Shown here one piece after another: positions 1-6,258 of a stretch of DNA of 10,977 bases. Every line of letters starts with the position of its first letter. Within the stretch, counting starts at the first letter, position 1. The DNA lies in contig DATGEO010000046.1 of the NCBI GenBank assembly GCA_035310015.1, positions 1 through 10,977 on the forward strand, read 5' to 3'. The notes below the pieces were generated by a model. The model did not search any database, had not been told where the DNA came from, and worked only from the letters and a program-made list of their open reading frames with translations. Source of the DNA: DATGEO01 sp035310015 (lineage in GTDB: Bacteria; Chloroflexota; Dormibacteria; Dormibacterales; Dormibacteraceae). The position numbers were made by a program, and so were the translations under genes.

Positions 1-1187
1 ACACCTACAGGAACGGGGTGTGGACCTCTTCGCAGCGGGGCGCCGGCCTGTTCCCGCCGTACGTGCCGGCGCGGCTGCTGGGCCCGGGGCCCGACCACAG
101 CCCCGGCACGTTCGTGCAGACGTTCCGCCTGCTGCGCGACCTGCCCGGGGTGGTGAACGCCGCATATCCCATCGAGAGCCTTTACGTCCCGGTCGGCCAG
201 CTGGCCCGCGACAGCTACGGGACCTTCCACACGCCGGACATCCTTCGCGCCGGGCAGACCTACTCGGTGGTCTCCTACATCCCCGACCTGTCAGCCGCCG
301 AGCTCCGGCAGGACCCGAAGCCGCTGTTCGCCCCCAACGACACGACGTGGTACACCGACTCCTCGAGCCTGTCGCCCAGGGCCCGGGCGCTGGCCCAGGA
401 GGCGGTCGCCGGTCACACGGCCACCGAGTACGACACCGTCATGGCGCTCGTCTCGTACATGCAGCGCAACTACCGCTACTCGCTCGAGCTTGGGCACGTG
501 CCGCCGGGCACCGACCCGGTCGACTGGTTCCTCTTCGACGCCAGGATCGGCTACTGCGAGCAGTTCGCGACCGCGGCGACGCTGATGCTGCGCTCGCTCG
601 GGATCCCCGCGCGCCTGGCGACCGGCTACTCGACCGGTGACTACGACCCCGTGCTCAACCAGTCGATCGTGCGCGAGCGCGATGCGCACGCGTGGGTCGA
701 GGCCTGGTTCCCCAACGACGGCTGGGTGCCCGTCGACCCGTCGCCAGGCTACGTCGGGCTGCCGGCCACGCGGTTCCCCGACCGCTGGGCGGCCTCGGGG
801 ATCGCGCGCCTGATCCCGCACCTCACCATCGGCGCCGCGCCGCCCGTCCTGGCCTCGCTGGGATTCCTAGGCGTCGCGCCCGTGGCGGCCGGCATCGCGC
901 TGGCGGTGGTGCTCGCCTACGCCTGGCTGCGCCGCCGGCGATGGGGAAGGCGGGCGCGCGTGGGCGAGCCGCCCGGCAGCACCGAGCTGCTCCGCCTGTA
1001 CGAGCGCCTGCAGCTTCGCGCCGGCCGGCGCCGGGCGCCGCCCGAGACGCCGCTGGAGTACGCGGCGTGGGCGGGCGGACAGAACGCCCTTCTCGGCGAG
1101 GTGACGGACGCGGTCAACGAAGGCGCGTACGCCGGCCGGTGGCCGGACCCCGAGCGTGTGCGGTCGCTCGCCGGTCGCCGCGTCTGA
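1..1187 (+). CDS. Transglutaminase-like membrane protein, 5'-truncated by the window edge
   Basis: The frame is open from base 3, before the first GTG at 18, so the true start lies off the left edge. The visible part contains a transglutaminase-like cysteine protease fold with the full triad: Cys in GYCEQFA (codon 555-557), His in DAHAWVEAW (687-689) and Asp in VDPSPG (735-737). A hydrophobic segment at about 849-929 looks like one transmembrane helix and is followed by an Arg-rich stop-transfer stretch (LRRRRWGRR). The last ~70 residues form a soluble tail (STELLRLYERLQLRAGRR) resembling the DUF4129-type tail of TgpA-like proteins. Such proteins usually carry several N-terminal membrane helices, which would be missing here; the enzyme domain would then face outside and the tail the cytoplasm. 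Substrate is unknown; activity may be proteolytic or cross-linking. The stop TGA (1185-1187) directly abuts the stop of the opposing gene. The domain call is firm; the role is not. Confidence 0.9.
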   Translation, partial: TYRNGVWTSSQRGAGLFPPYVPARLLGPGPDHSPGTFVQTFRLLRDLPGVVNAAYPIESLYVPVGQLARDSYGTFHTPDILRAGQTYSVVSYIPDLSAAELRQDPKPLFAPNDTTWYTDSSSLSPRARALAQEAVAGHTATEYDTVMALVSYMQRNYRYSLELGHVPPGTDPVDWFLFDARIGYCEQFATAATLMLRSLGIPARLATGYSTGDYDPVLNQSIVRERDAHAWVEAWFPNDGWVPVDPSPGYVGLPATRFPDRWAASGIARLIPHLTIGAAPPVLASLGFLGVAPVAAGIALAVVLAYAWLRRRRWGRRARVGEPPGSTELLRLYERLQLRAGRRRAPPETPLEYAAWAGGQNALLGEVTDAVNEGAYAGRWPDPERVRSLAGRRV

Positions 1188-2318
1188 TCAGCTGAGAGCC
1201 GCCGGGATCGGGCCGATATAGAGCTCTTTGCCGCCCCCGGGGAGCGGAACGACCGTGCCGCTGGTGACCGAGACCACGGCCAGGTCGAACGTCGACGCAT
1301 CGGTGTAGACGACGTGGTCTGCGTCGAGCCAGCCCACCACCGTGCCGGAGACATTGAGAACAACGTCGTTGAGACCGCCGCTCAAGATCCGGATCGGCGT
1401 CCCGCCGGCTGCAACCCGGACGCCGTCCGGGGAGAGGGCAACAAGGTATCGACCGGGTGAAGGCACGGCCGCCGGCAGCGGCACCTCCCGACCGTCCCAC
1501 CACTCGTACTTGGGTGGACCGGAGGTTTCCTCGCACAGCGTCCCGACTGGTTCTGCGGGGCCTTCGGGCCCCTGGGAGGCCGCGCACAGCGTGGCAATCC
1601 GCCGGCCGGTGGTGGGATCGGCGACGTGGTAGGCGACGGCCGAATAGGGGTTGATGCCCTCCGCCTGGCAGCAGAGCGGTGTGTCGCCCACGGCGATGAC
1701 AAGGTTGCCGTGGACCCACCCAATCGGAAACTCAGCCACCGTCGTGGAGCTGAAGATGTAGGCCTTGTCGGCACCGTCCGCGGTGTTCTCCACGTACATA
1801 CGCATGCCTGCGTACGCGGCGCTGCCGACCCCCTGACCGCTGGGCGCCGGGTCGTAGCTCAATACGGCCACGGCGATCCTGCTTCCGTCGGGGCTTACCG
1901 AGATCCCGGCCTCCTCCGTCGCCGTGTTCACCGGGAGATCCCTGAGGGTTCCCGAGGTCCCGTCGAGGCCGATGAACCGCAGCGTCTTGCCGGCGTCGAG
2001 GTAGTAGACGCGGGAGCTCGTGACGCTGACCCACGGCAGCGCTGTGTCAAACGGACCGTACGGGATCGTGAGAGATGCCGTGACCAGGACGCCTCCATTG
2101 GATCCGAGCACGTCGATTGCGCCGTCACCGGCCACCACCGCGTAGGCGGCCGCAGAGGGTGCCGGCGTCTGGTCTATGGCGGAGGGCGCCGCTGACGGCT
2201 GTGCGCCGGCGGTCGCGGTCACCGTCGCTGCGGAGGTGGGGGATGAGTTGGCGACGGGCGTCGATGTCCCCGAGCTGCACGAGGCCACCAGCAGCAGTGC
2301 GGTCATCAGGCGCCACAT
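1188..2318 (-). CDS. Predicted lipoprotein with beta-propeller-like repeats
   Basis: The 376-residue product starts with a short hydrophobic signal and a lipobox (LLVASC, Cys14), predicting lipidation and anchoring outside the membrane. Residues ~15-60 are a Ser/Thr/Ala/Pro-rich linker. The rest has repeated short strands such as VSPDGSRIAVAV, LSPDGVRVAAGG and DADHVVYTD, the pattern of TolB/WD40-like propeller blades; no catalytic motif is seen. ATG at 2318 is chosen because it puts the signal peptide at the N terminus. Met5 (2306) and GTG at 2351 are in-frame alternatives, and none has a clear Shine-Dalgarno. The frame stays open to 2603, but that would bury the signal and overlap the divergent peptidase. 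Base composition is visibly less GC-rich than the flanking genes, which may reflect relaxed selection or transfer. A binding or sensing role is inferred; the specific function is unknown. Confidence 0.82.
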   Translation of the reverse strand: MWRLMTALLLVASCSSGTSTPVANSSPTSAATVTATAGAQPSAAPSAIDQTPAPSAAAYAVVAGDGAIDVLGSNGGVLVTASLTIPYGPFDTALPWVSVTSSRVYYLDAGKTLRFIGLDGTSGTLRDLPVNTATEEAGISVSPDGSRIAVAVLSYDPAPSGQGVGSAAYAGMRMYVENTADGADKAYIFSSTTVAEFPIGWVHGNLVIAVGDTPLCCQAEGINPYSAVAYHVADPTTGRRIATLCAASQGPEGPAEPVGTLCEETSGPPKYEWWDGREVPLPAAVPSPGRYLVALSPDGVRVAAGGTPIRILSGGLNDVVLNVSGTVVGWLDADHVVYTDASTFDLAVVSVTSGTVVPLPGGGKELYIGPIPAALS

Positions 2319-2344
2319 GCTCGGTTGTTCAGAACGCCCACGAA

Positions 2345-2382
2345 GAGACACTGTTACGCGAATCGCTAAGCTGACAGCCGTG
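2345..2382 (+). promoter_or_regulatory. Candidate leaderless promoter of the M3 peptidase gene
   Basis: GAGACA (2345-2350, four of six matches to TTGACA) is separated by 16 bp from TAAGCT (2367-2372, a TANNNT -10 form). GTG at 2380 begins 7 bp after the -10, where transcription would be expected to start. No Shine-Dalgarno precedes the GTG, so a leaderless mRNA is a reasonable reading. The divergent lipoprotein promoter must lie in the same 61-bp gap, but no clear hexamers were found for it. This is a motif-level inference only. Confidence 0.35.
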
Positions 2383-4164
2383 GCCCAGGCGACCACTTCG
2401 ACCGGCGCCGAATCGGTCCGCTGGAACCTCAGCGACCTGTTCGGCTCGCCGGCCGACCCCAGGATCGAGGCGACGCTCGCGCGCGCCCTGGAGCGCGCCA
2501 TCGAGTTCGAGGCCGCGTACCGAGGGAAGGTCGCGACCCTGCCTCGGGCCGGCTTCGCCGAGATGATGGCCGAGCTCGAGGCCGACCAGGAGGAGGCCGT
2601 CAAGCCCGAGATCTACGCCTACCTGCTGCACAGCCAGAACACGCAGGACCCCGCCGCGGGCCGGCTGCTGGCCCGGGTGCGCGAGGCGGCCGCGGAGCGC
2701 GGCAGCCACGGCGTGTTCTTCGACCTCGAGCTCGCTCAGATCACCGACGGCCACGCCGCCGAGCTCTTCGCGCACACCGAGTCGGCGAAGTACCGCCACC
2801 ACGTCGAGGAGGCGCGGAAGTTCCGGCCGCACCAGCTCACGGAGCCCGAGGAGCGGGTGCTCACGGACTACAGCCCCGTCGGCAACTCGGCCTGGGTGCG
2901 CCTTTTCGAGGAGCTGTGCGCGGGCATCCGCATGGAGCTGGACGGGAAGGAGGTCGGCCTCGAGCCGGCGCTGACGCAGCTGCGCGACCCTGACCGCGAC
3001 GCCCGCCGCCGGGCCAGCGCCGCCATCACCGGCGCGCTGAAGCAGGACCTCCGGACGCGGGCGTACGTCTTCAACGTCATCCTCCAGGAGAAGGCGATCG
3101 ACGACCGCATGCGCCACTTCCCGACCTGGATCTCATCCCGCAACCTGGCCAACGAGACGTCGGACGAGGCCGTGCAGGCGCTGGTCGAGGCGGTCACCGG
3201 CCGCTACGACACGTGCGTCCGCTACTACCGGGTCAAGAGGCGGCTGCTGGGCGTCGACGAGCTGCACGAATGGGACCGCTACGCTCCGGTCGCGGGCGCC
3301 TCGCGCGACATGACCTGGGCGGACGCCAAGGAGCTCGTCCTCGGCTCCTACCGGCGCTTCTCGCCCAAGGTCGGCAACCTGATGGCCGAGTTCTTCGAGA
3401 AGGGCTGGATCGATGCCCCGGTCGTGCCCGGCAAGGCGGGCGGCGCGTACTGCATGCCGGTGACCCCCAAGCACCACCCCTACGTGATGCTCAACTTCAC
3501 GGGCAAGCTCCGCGACTCGCTCGTGATCGCGCACGAGCTGGGCCACGGGCTGCACGACCGGCTGGCCTCGGGCCAGAACCTGTTCGACTACCACCCGCCG
3601 CTGACCCTCGCCGAGACCGCTTCGGTGTTCGGCGAGCAGCTGACCTTCGACCGGATCATGGCCGAGGAGAAGGACCCGAAGATCCGCCTCGGGCTTCTGT
3701 GCGCGCAGTGCGAGGACTCGTTCGCGACCGTGTTCCGCCAGGTGGCGTTCAACCGCTTCGAGGACGCCATGCACAGCGAGCGCCGGGAGGAGGGCGAGCT
3801 CGCGCCGGAGCAGCTCGGCGATCTCTTCCAGGCCAAGCTGCAGGAGATGTTCGGCGACGCCCTCACCCTGACCGACGAGCACAAGGTCTGGTGGAGCTAC
3901 GTCGGGCACTTCGTCCACACGCCGGGCTACGTCTACGCCTATGCGTTCGGGAACCTGCTGGCGCTGTCGGTCTACAACCGCTACCTCGAGCGCGGGCCGT
4001 CGTTCGTGGACGACTACCTGAGCTTCCTGGCCGCCGGCGGCTCGACGCGCCCGGACGAGCTGGTGAGGACGCTCGGGATGGACATCACCGACCCCGCGTT
4101 CTGGGACGCGGGCCTGACGATCCTCGACGGCATGGTGGCCGAGGTCGAGAGGCTCGCCGGCTGA
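2380..4164 (+). CDS. M3 family oligoendopeptidase, PepF-like
   Basis: This 594-residue zinc metallopeptidase would cleave short peptides in the cytoplasm; there is no signal peptide. The zinc motif HELGH is at residues 385-389 and the third ligand is Glu412 in LAETASVFGE. That 27-residue spacing from the first His fits family M3. Upstream are the helical N-terminal half (RWNLSDLFGSPADPRI near the start) and the conserved stretch GGAYCMPV; downstream is HTPGYVYAYAFGNLLALS, typical of the PepF branch. Length matches the ~600 residues usual for PepF. GTG at 2380 is chosen because conserved sequence begins soon after it; the longer frame back to 2176 would run across the lipoprotein's signal peptide and has an atypical composition. 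The gene is divergent from the lipoprotein and appears monocistronic, with a structured region after its stop. The family call is strong; the exact substrate is unknown. Confidence 0.92.
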   Translation: MAQATTSTGAESVRWNLSDLFGSPADPRIEATLARALERAIEFEAAYRGKVATLPRAGFAEMMAELEADQEEAVKPEIYAYLLHSQNTQDPAAGRLLARVREAAAERGSHGVFFDLELAQITDGHAAELFAHTESAKYRHHVEEARKFRPHQLTEPEERVLTDYSPVGNSAWVRLFEELCAGIRMELDGKEVGLEPALTQLRDPDRDARRRASAAITGALKQDLRTRAYVFNVILQEKAIDDRMRHFPTWISSRNLANETSDEAVQALVEAVTGRYDTCVRYYRVKRRLLGVDELHEWDRYAPVAGASRDMTWADAKELVLGSYRRFSPKVGNLMAEFFEKGWIDAPVVPGKAGGAYCMPVTPKHHPYVMLNFTGKLRDSLVIAHELGHGLHDRLASGQNLFDYHPPLTLAETASVFGEQLTFDRIMAEEKDPKIRLGLLCAQCEDSFATVFRQVAFNRFEDAMHSERREEGELAPEQLGDLFQAKLQEMFGDALTLTDEHKVWWSYVGHFVHTPGYVYAYAFGNLLALSVYNRYLERGPSFVDDYLSFLAAGGSTRPDELVRTLGMDITDPAFWDAGLTILDGMVAEVERLAG

Positions 4165-4173
4165 GCGGCTGAG
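4158..4173 (+). repeat. 8-bp tandem duplication at the peptidase stop codon
   Basis: CGGCTGAG occurs twice back to back (4158-4165 and 4166-4173). The first copy contains the stop TGA of the peptidase gene (4162-4164). The flanks also make a 6-bp inverted repeat, CCGGCT at 4157-4162 and AGCCGG at 4172-4177. It is a small local duplication with no assigned function. Confidence 0.6.
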
Positions 4174-4181
4174 CCGGATTC

Positions 4182-4247
4182 CGCGCTTTTTGTGCAAGAC
4201 GCGCGCATCGATGCGGGTTTTTTGGCTCGTTTTGCACAAAACGTGCG
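4182..4247. terminator. Long imperfect hairpin after the peptidase gene; possible terminator or paired operators
   Basis: Bases 4182-4204 pair with 4225-4247: 19 Watson-Crick pairs, 2 G-U pairs and 2 mismatches, closing a 20-base loop. The loop holds a perfect palindrome, GCATCGATGC (4205-4214), and six T at 4218-4223. The palindrome CGCATCGATGCG plus the T-run could itself act as a short intrinsic terminator. Each arm also contains a quasi-palindrome: CGTTTTG-CA-CAAAACG at 4228-4243 is perfect in its 7-bp arms, and CTTTTTG-TG-CAAGACG at 4186-4200 is degenerate. Their centres are 42 bp apart. The structure lies between two co-directional genes and ends 130 bp before the transketolase start, so it could end peptidase transcription, bind a dimeric regulator, or both. 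The structure is directly visible; the function is inferred. Confidence 0.6.
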
Positions 4248-4273
4248 TAAACCCGCGGGTGTCGGGGCGCCGA

Positions 4274-4304
4274 TTCGAGAGGCTCGCCGGAAGCCCCTTA
4301 AACT
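4274..4304 (+). promoter_or_regulatory. Candidate promoter of the pentose phosphate operon
   Basis: TAAACT at 4299-4304 fits the TANNNT -10 form in the only AT-rich spot before the operon. The best -35 is weak (TTCGAG, 4274-4279, 19-bp spacing) and overlaps the second copy of the 16-bp repeat. Transcription would start near 4311, giving a leader of about 67 bases. An alternative reading is TTAAAC (4298-4303) as -35 with TGACAT (4321-4326) as -10 at 17 bp. No experimental support is available from sequence. Confidence 0.35.
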
Positions 4305-4323
4305 AGACAGTCAAACCCACTGA

Positions 4324-4374
4324 CATCTCGCGCCGGGGACGCGAGATGCTCCCAGCTTTTTTGAAGAAGGGAGT
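4324..4374 (+). promoter_or_regulatory. Structured leader of the transketolase gene with possible RBS sequestration
   Basis: CATCTCGCG (4324-4332) and CGCGAGATG (4340-4348) form a perfect 9-bp stem with a 7-base loop. A second possible stem pairs CTCCC (4349-4353) with GGGAG (4369-4373), the core of the ribosome binding site, with an inner CTT/AAG helix (4356-4358 with 4364-4366). Six T follow at 4357-4362, so hairpin I plus the T-run also resembles an attenuator. ATG follows the GGGAG after four bases. No known riboswitch class is recognised. The pairing is visible; regulation is inferred. Confidence 0.5.
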
Positions 4375-4377
4375 CCC

Positions 4378-6258
4378 ATGGCTGTCACCGCGACTCAGTC
4401 CACGACAGACCTCGAGTTTGCCCGGCAGCTCGGCCAGCAGCTGCGCGTCGACTCCATCCGCTGCAGCACGGCCGCAGGCTCCGGGCACCCGACCTCATCC
4501 ATGTCCGCCGCCGACCTGATCGCCGTCCTGATCTCGCGCTACCTCCAGTACGACTGGGCCAAGCCCAAGGACCCGAACAACGACCACCTGATCTACTCCA
4601 AGGGCCACGCCTCGCCGCTCTGCTACGCGATGTTCAAGGCCGTCGGCGCGATCACCGACGCGGAGCTGATGACCTTCCGCCAGTTCGGCTCCCGCCTCCA
4701 GGGCCACCCGACGCCGGCGATCCCGTGGGTCGACGTCGCCACTGGTTCGCTGGGCCAGGGCCTGCCGATCGCGGTGGGCGTGGCGCTGGCGGGGCAGAAG
4801 CTCGACCAGCTGCCGTACCACGTGTGGGTGCTGTGCGGAGACTCGGAGCTGGCCGAGGGCTCGATCTGGGAGGCCCTGGACAAGGCGAGCTTCTACGGCC
4901 TTTCGAACCTGACGGCGATCTTCGACATCAACCGCCTCGGCCAGCGCGGGGAGACGGAGTACGGCTGGAACACCGACATCTACCGCCGCCGCGTGGAGGC
5001 GTTCGGCTGCGTACCGATCGTCATCGACGGCCACGACGTCACCGCCATCGACCGCGCCTTCGGCGGCTCGCTCTCGAACACCGGCAAGCCCACCGTGATC
5101 ATCGCCAAGACGATCAAGGGCAAGGGTTTCTCGGAGATCGAGAACAAGGACGGCTGGCACGGCAAGGCGCTGCCGCCGGACATGGCCGAGCGGGCGATCA
5201 AGGAGCTCGGCGGCATCCGCAACCTCAAGGTCAAGACGAGCAGGCCGGAGTCGGGCACGCCGGCGATCAAGCACCGCGACGGCCAGGTGGGCCTCCCCGC
5301 GCTGAAGCTGCCGGCCTACAAGCCCGAGGACAAGGTCGCGACCCGCAAGGCTTACGGCGACGCGCTGCTCGCGCTGGCCGCGATCCCAGACGTGGTCGCC
5401 ATGGACGGCGAGGTCTCGAACTCGACGCACTCCGACGAGTTCGCCAAGGCTCATCCTGACCGGTTCTTCGAGATCTACATCGCCGAGCAGCAGCTCGTCG
5501 CCACGGCGGTGGGCATGAGCGTGCGCGGCTACCGGCCGTTCGCGTCGACCTTCGCGGCTTTCTTCACCCGCGCGTACGACTTCATCCGCATGGCCGGGAT
5601 CTCCCAGGCCAACCTGCGGCTGACCGGCTCCCACGCGGGCGTGGAGATCGGACAGGACGGGCCCTCGCAGATGGCGCTGGAGGACCTGGCGGCGATGCGC
5701 GCGATCCACAGCTCGACGGTCCTCTACCCGTGCGATCCGAACCAGACCGCCAAGCTCACGGCCCTGATGGCGGCCACCGACGGCATCGTGTACATGCGCA
5801 CGACCCGCGGCGCGTACCCGACGATCTACGGGCCGAACGAGACCTTCAAGGTCGGCGGCGCCAAGGTCGTGCGCGAGAGCGCGAAAGACCGCGTCACCCT
5901 CATCGGGGCCGGCGTCACGCTGCACAACTGCCTCGCCGCCGCCGATGCGCTGGCGAAGAAGAAGATCCCCGCCCGCGTCATCGACCTTTACTCGGTCAAG
6001 CCGGTCGACGTCAAGACGCTGCGCGAGGCGGCGCGGGTCACCAAAGGCCGCTTCGTGATCGTCGAGGACCACTATCCCGAAGGCGGACTCGGCGCCGCCG
6101 TGCTCGAGGCGTTCGCGCCGGAGGGAGGGCTGCACGTCGCCCACCTGGCCGTGCGCGGCCTGCCCACGTCGGGCAAGCCCGAAGAGCTGATGAACGCGGC
6201 CGGCATTTCCAGCCGCCACATCGTCGCCGCCGCGACCAAGCTCCTGGCGAAGAAGTAG
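4378..6258 (+). CDS. tkt: Transketolase (animal-like short type)
   Basis: Transketolase moves two-carbon ketol units between sugar phosphates in the non-oxidative pentose phosphate pathway, using thiamine diphosphate and a divalent metal. The 626-residue product is full length for the short type. Visible motifs are GSGHP (His37), SKGHAS (His77), GSLGQGL (123-129), the cofactor motif GDSE (154-157) continuing to DIN (Asn185), catalytic-type Glu370 in IAEQQ, and GSHAGVEIGQDG (from 418), followed by the C-terminal domain. DINRLGQ and the compact length resemble mammalian-type transketolases more than the E. coli type. The GDSE form replaces the commoner GDGE but keeps the metal-binding Asp. ATG 4378 has a good ribosome binding site (AAGGGAG). 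It is the first gene of the operon, and its stop codon touches the next start. Identification is secure; 1-deoxyxylulose-5-phosphate synthase is excluded by the motif pattern. Confidence 0.96.
   Translation: MAVTATQSTTDLEFARQLGQQLRVDSIRCSTAAGSGHPTSSMSAADLIAVLISRYLQYDWAKPKDPNNDHLIYSKGHASPLCYAMFKAVGAITDAELMTFRQFGSRLQGHPTPAIPWVDVATGSLGQGLPIAVGVALAGQKLDQLPYHVWVLCGDSELAEGSIWEALDKASFYGLSNLTAIFDINRLGQRGETEYGWNTDIYRRRVEAFGCVPIVIDGHDVTAIDRAFGGSLSNTGKPTVIIAKTIKGKGFSEIENKDGWHGKALPPDMAERAIKELGGIRNLKVKTSRPESGTPAIKHRDGQVGLPALKLPAYKPEDKVATRKAYGDALLALAAIPDVVAMDGEVSNSTHSDEFAKAHPDRFFEIYIAEQQLVATAVGMSVRGYRPFASTFAAFFTRAYDFIRMAGISQANLRLTGSHAGVEIGQDGPSQMALEDLAAMRAIHSSTVLYPCDPNQTAKLTALMAATDGIVYMRTTRGAYPTIYGPNETFKVGGAKVVRESAKDRVTLIGAGVTLHNCLAAADALAKKKIPARVIDLYSVKPVDVKTLREAARVTKGRFVIVEDHYPEGGLGAAVLEAFAPEGGLHVAHLAVRGLPTSGKPEELMNAAGISSRHIVAAATKLLAKK

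Larger units (their letters stand above)
4145..4290 (+). repeat. 16-bp direct repeat pair flanking the post-peptidase hairpin region
   Basis: TCGAGAGGCTCGCCGG occurs at 4145-4160, as the last coding bases of the peptidase gene, and again at 4275-4290 in non-coding DNA, exactly 130 bp apart. Allowing a small gap, similarity extends leftward (CCGAGG before the first copy, CCGAT before the second). The repeat contains its own small dyad, CGAG-AGG-CTCG. It could be a duplicated gene end, a target-site duplication around a 114-bp insert, or a paired binding site. The sequence alone does not choose among these. Confidence 0.7.

Noticed and set aside
2176..2379. N-terminal extension of the peptidase to 2176
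   Set aside because: The added residues are antisense to the lipoprotein's signal and linker, and conserved PepF sequence begins only after 2380.
2319..2603. N-terminal extension of the lipoprotein to 2603
   Set aside because: It would place about 95 residues ahead of a good lipoprotein signal and overlap the conserved start of the peptidase gene.
4205..4214. Reading GCATCGATGC as a restriction or replication-origin signal
   Set aside because: A single short palindrome has no cluster of DnaA boxes or related genes nearby.
3133..4239. A minus-strand open frame starting in the long hairpin and running back over the peptidase gene
   Set aside because: Its body is antisense to conserved M3 peptidase sequence including the zinc motif. 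Composition is that of a shadow frame.
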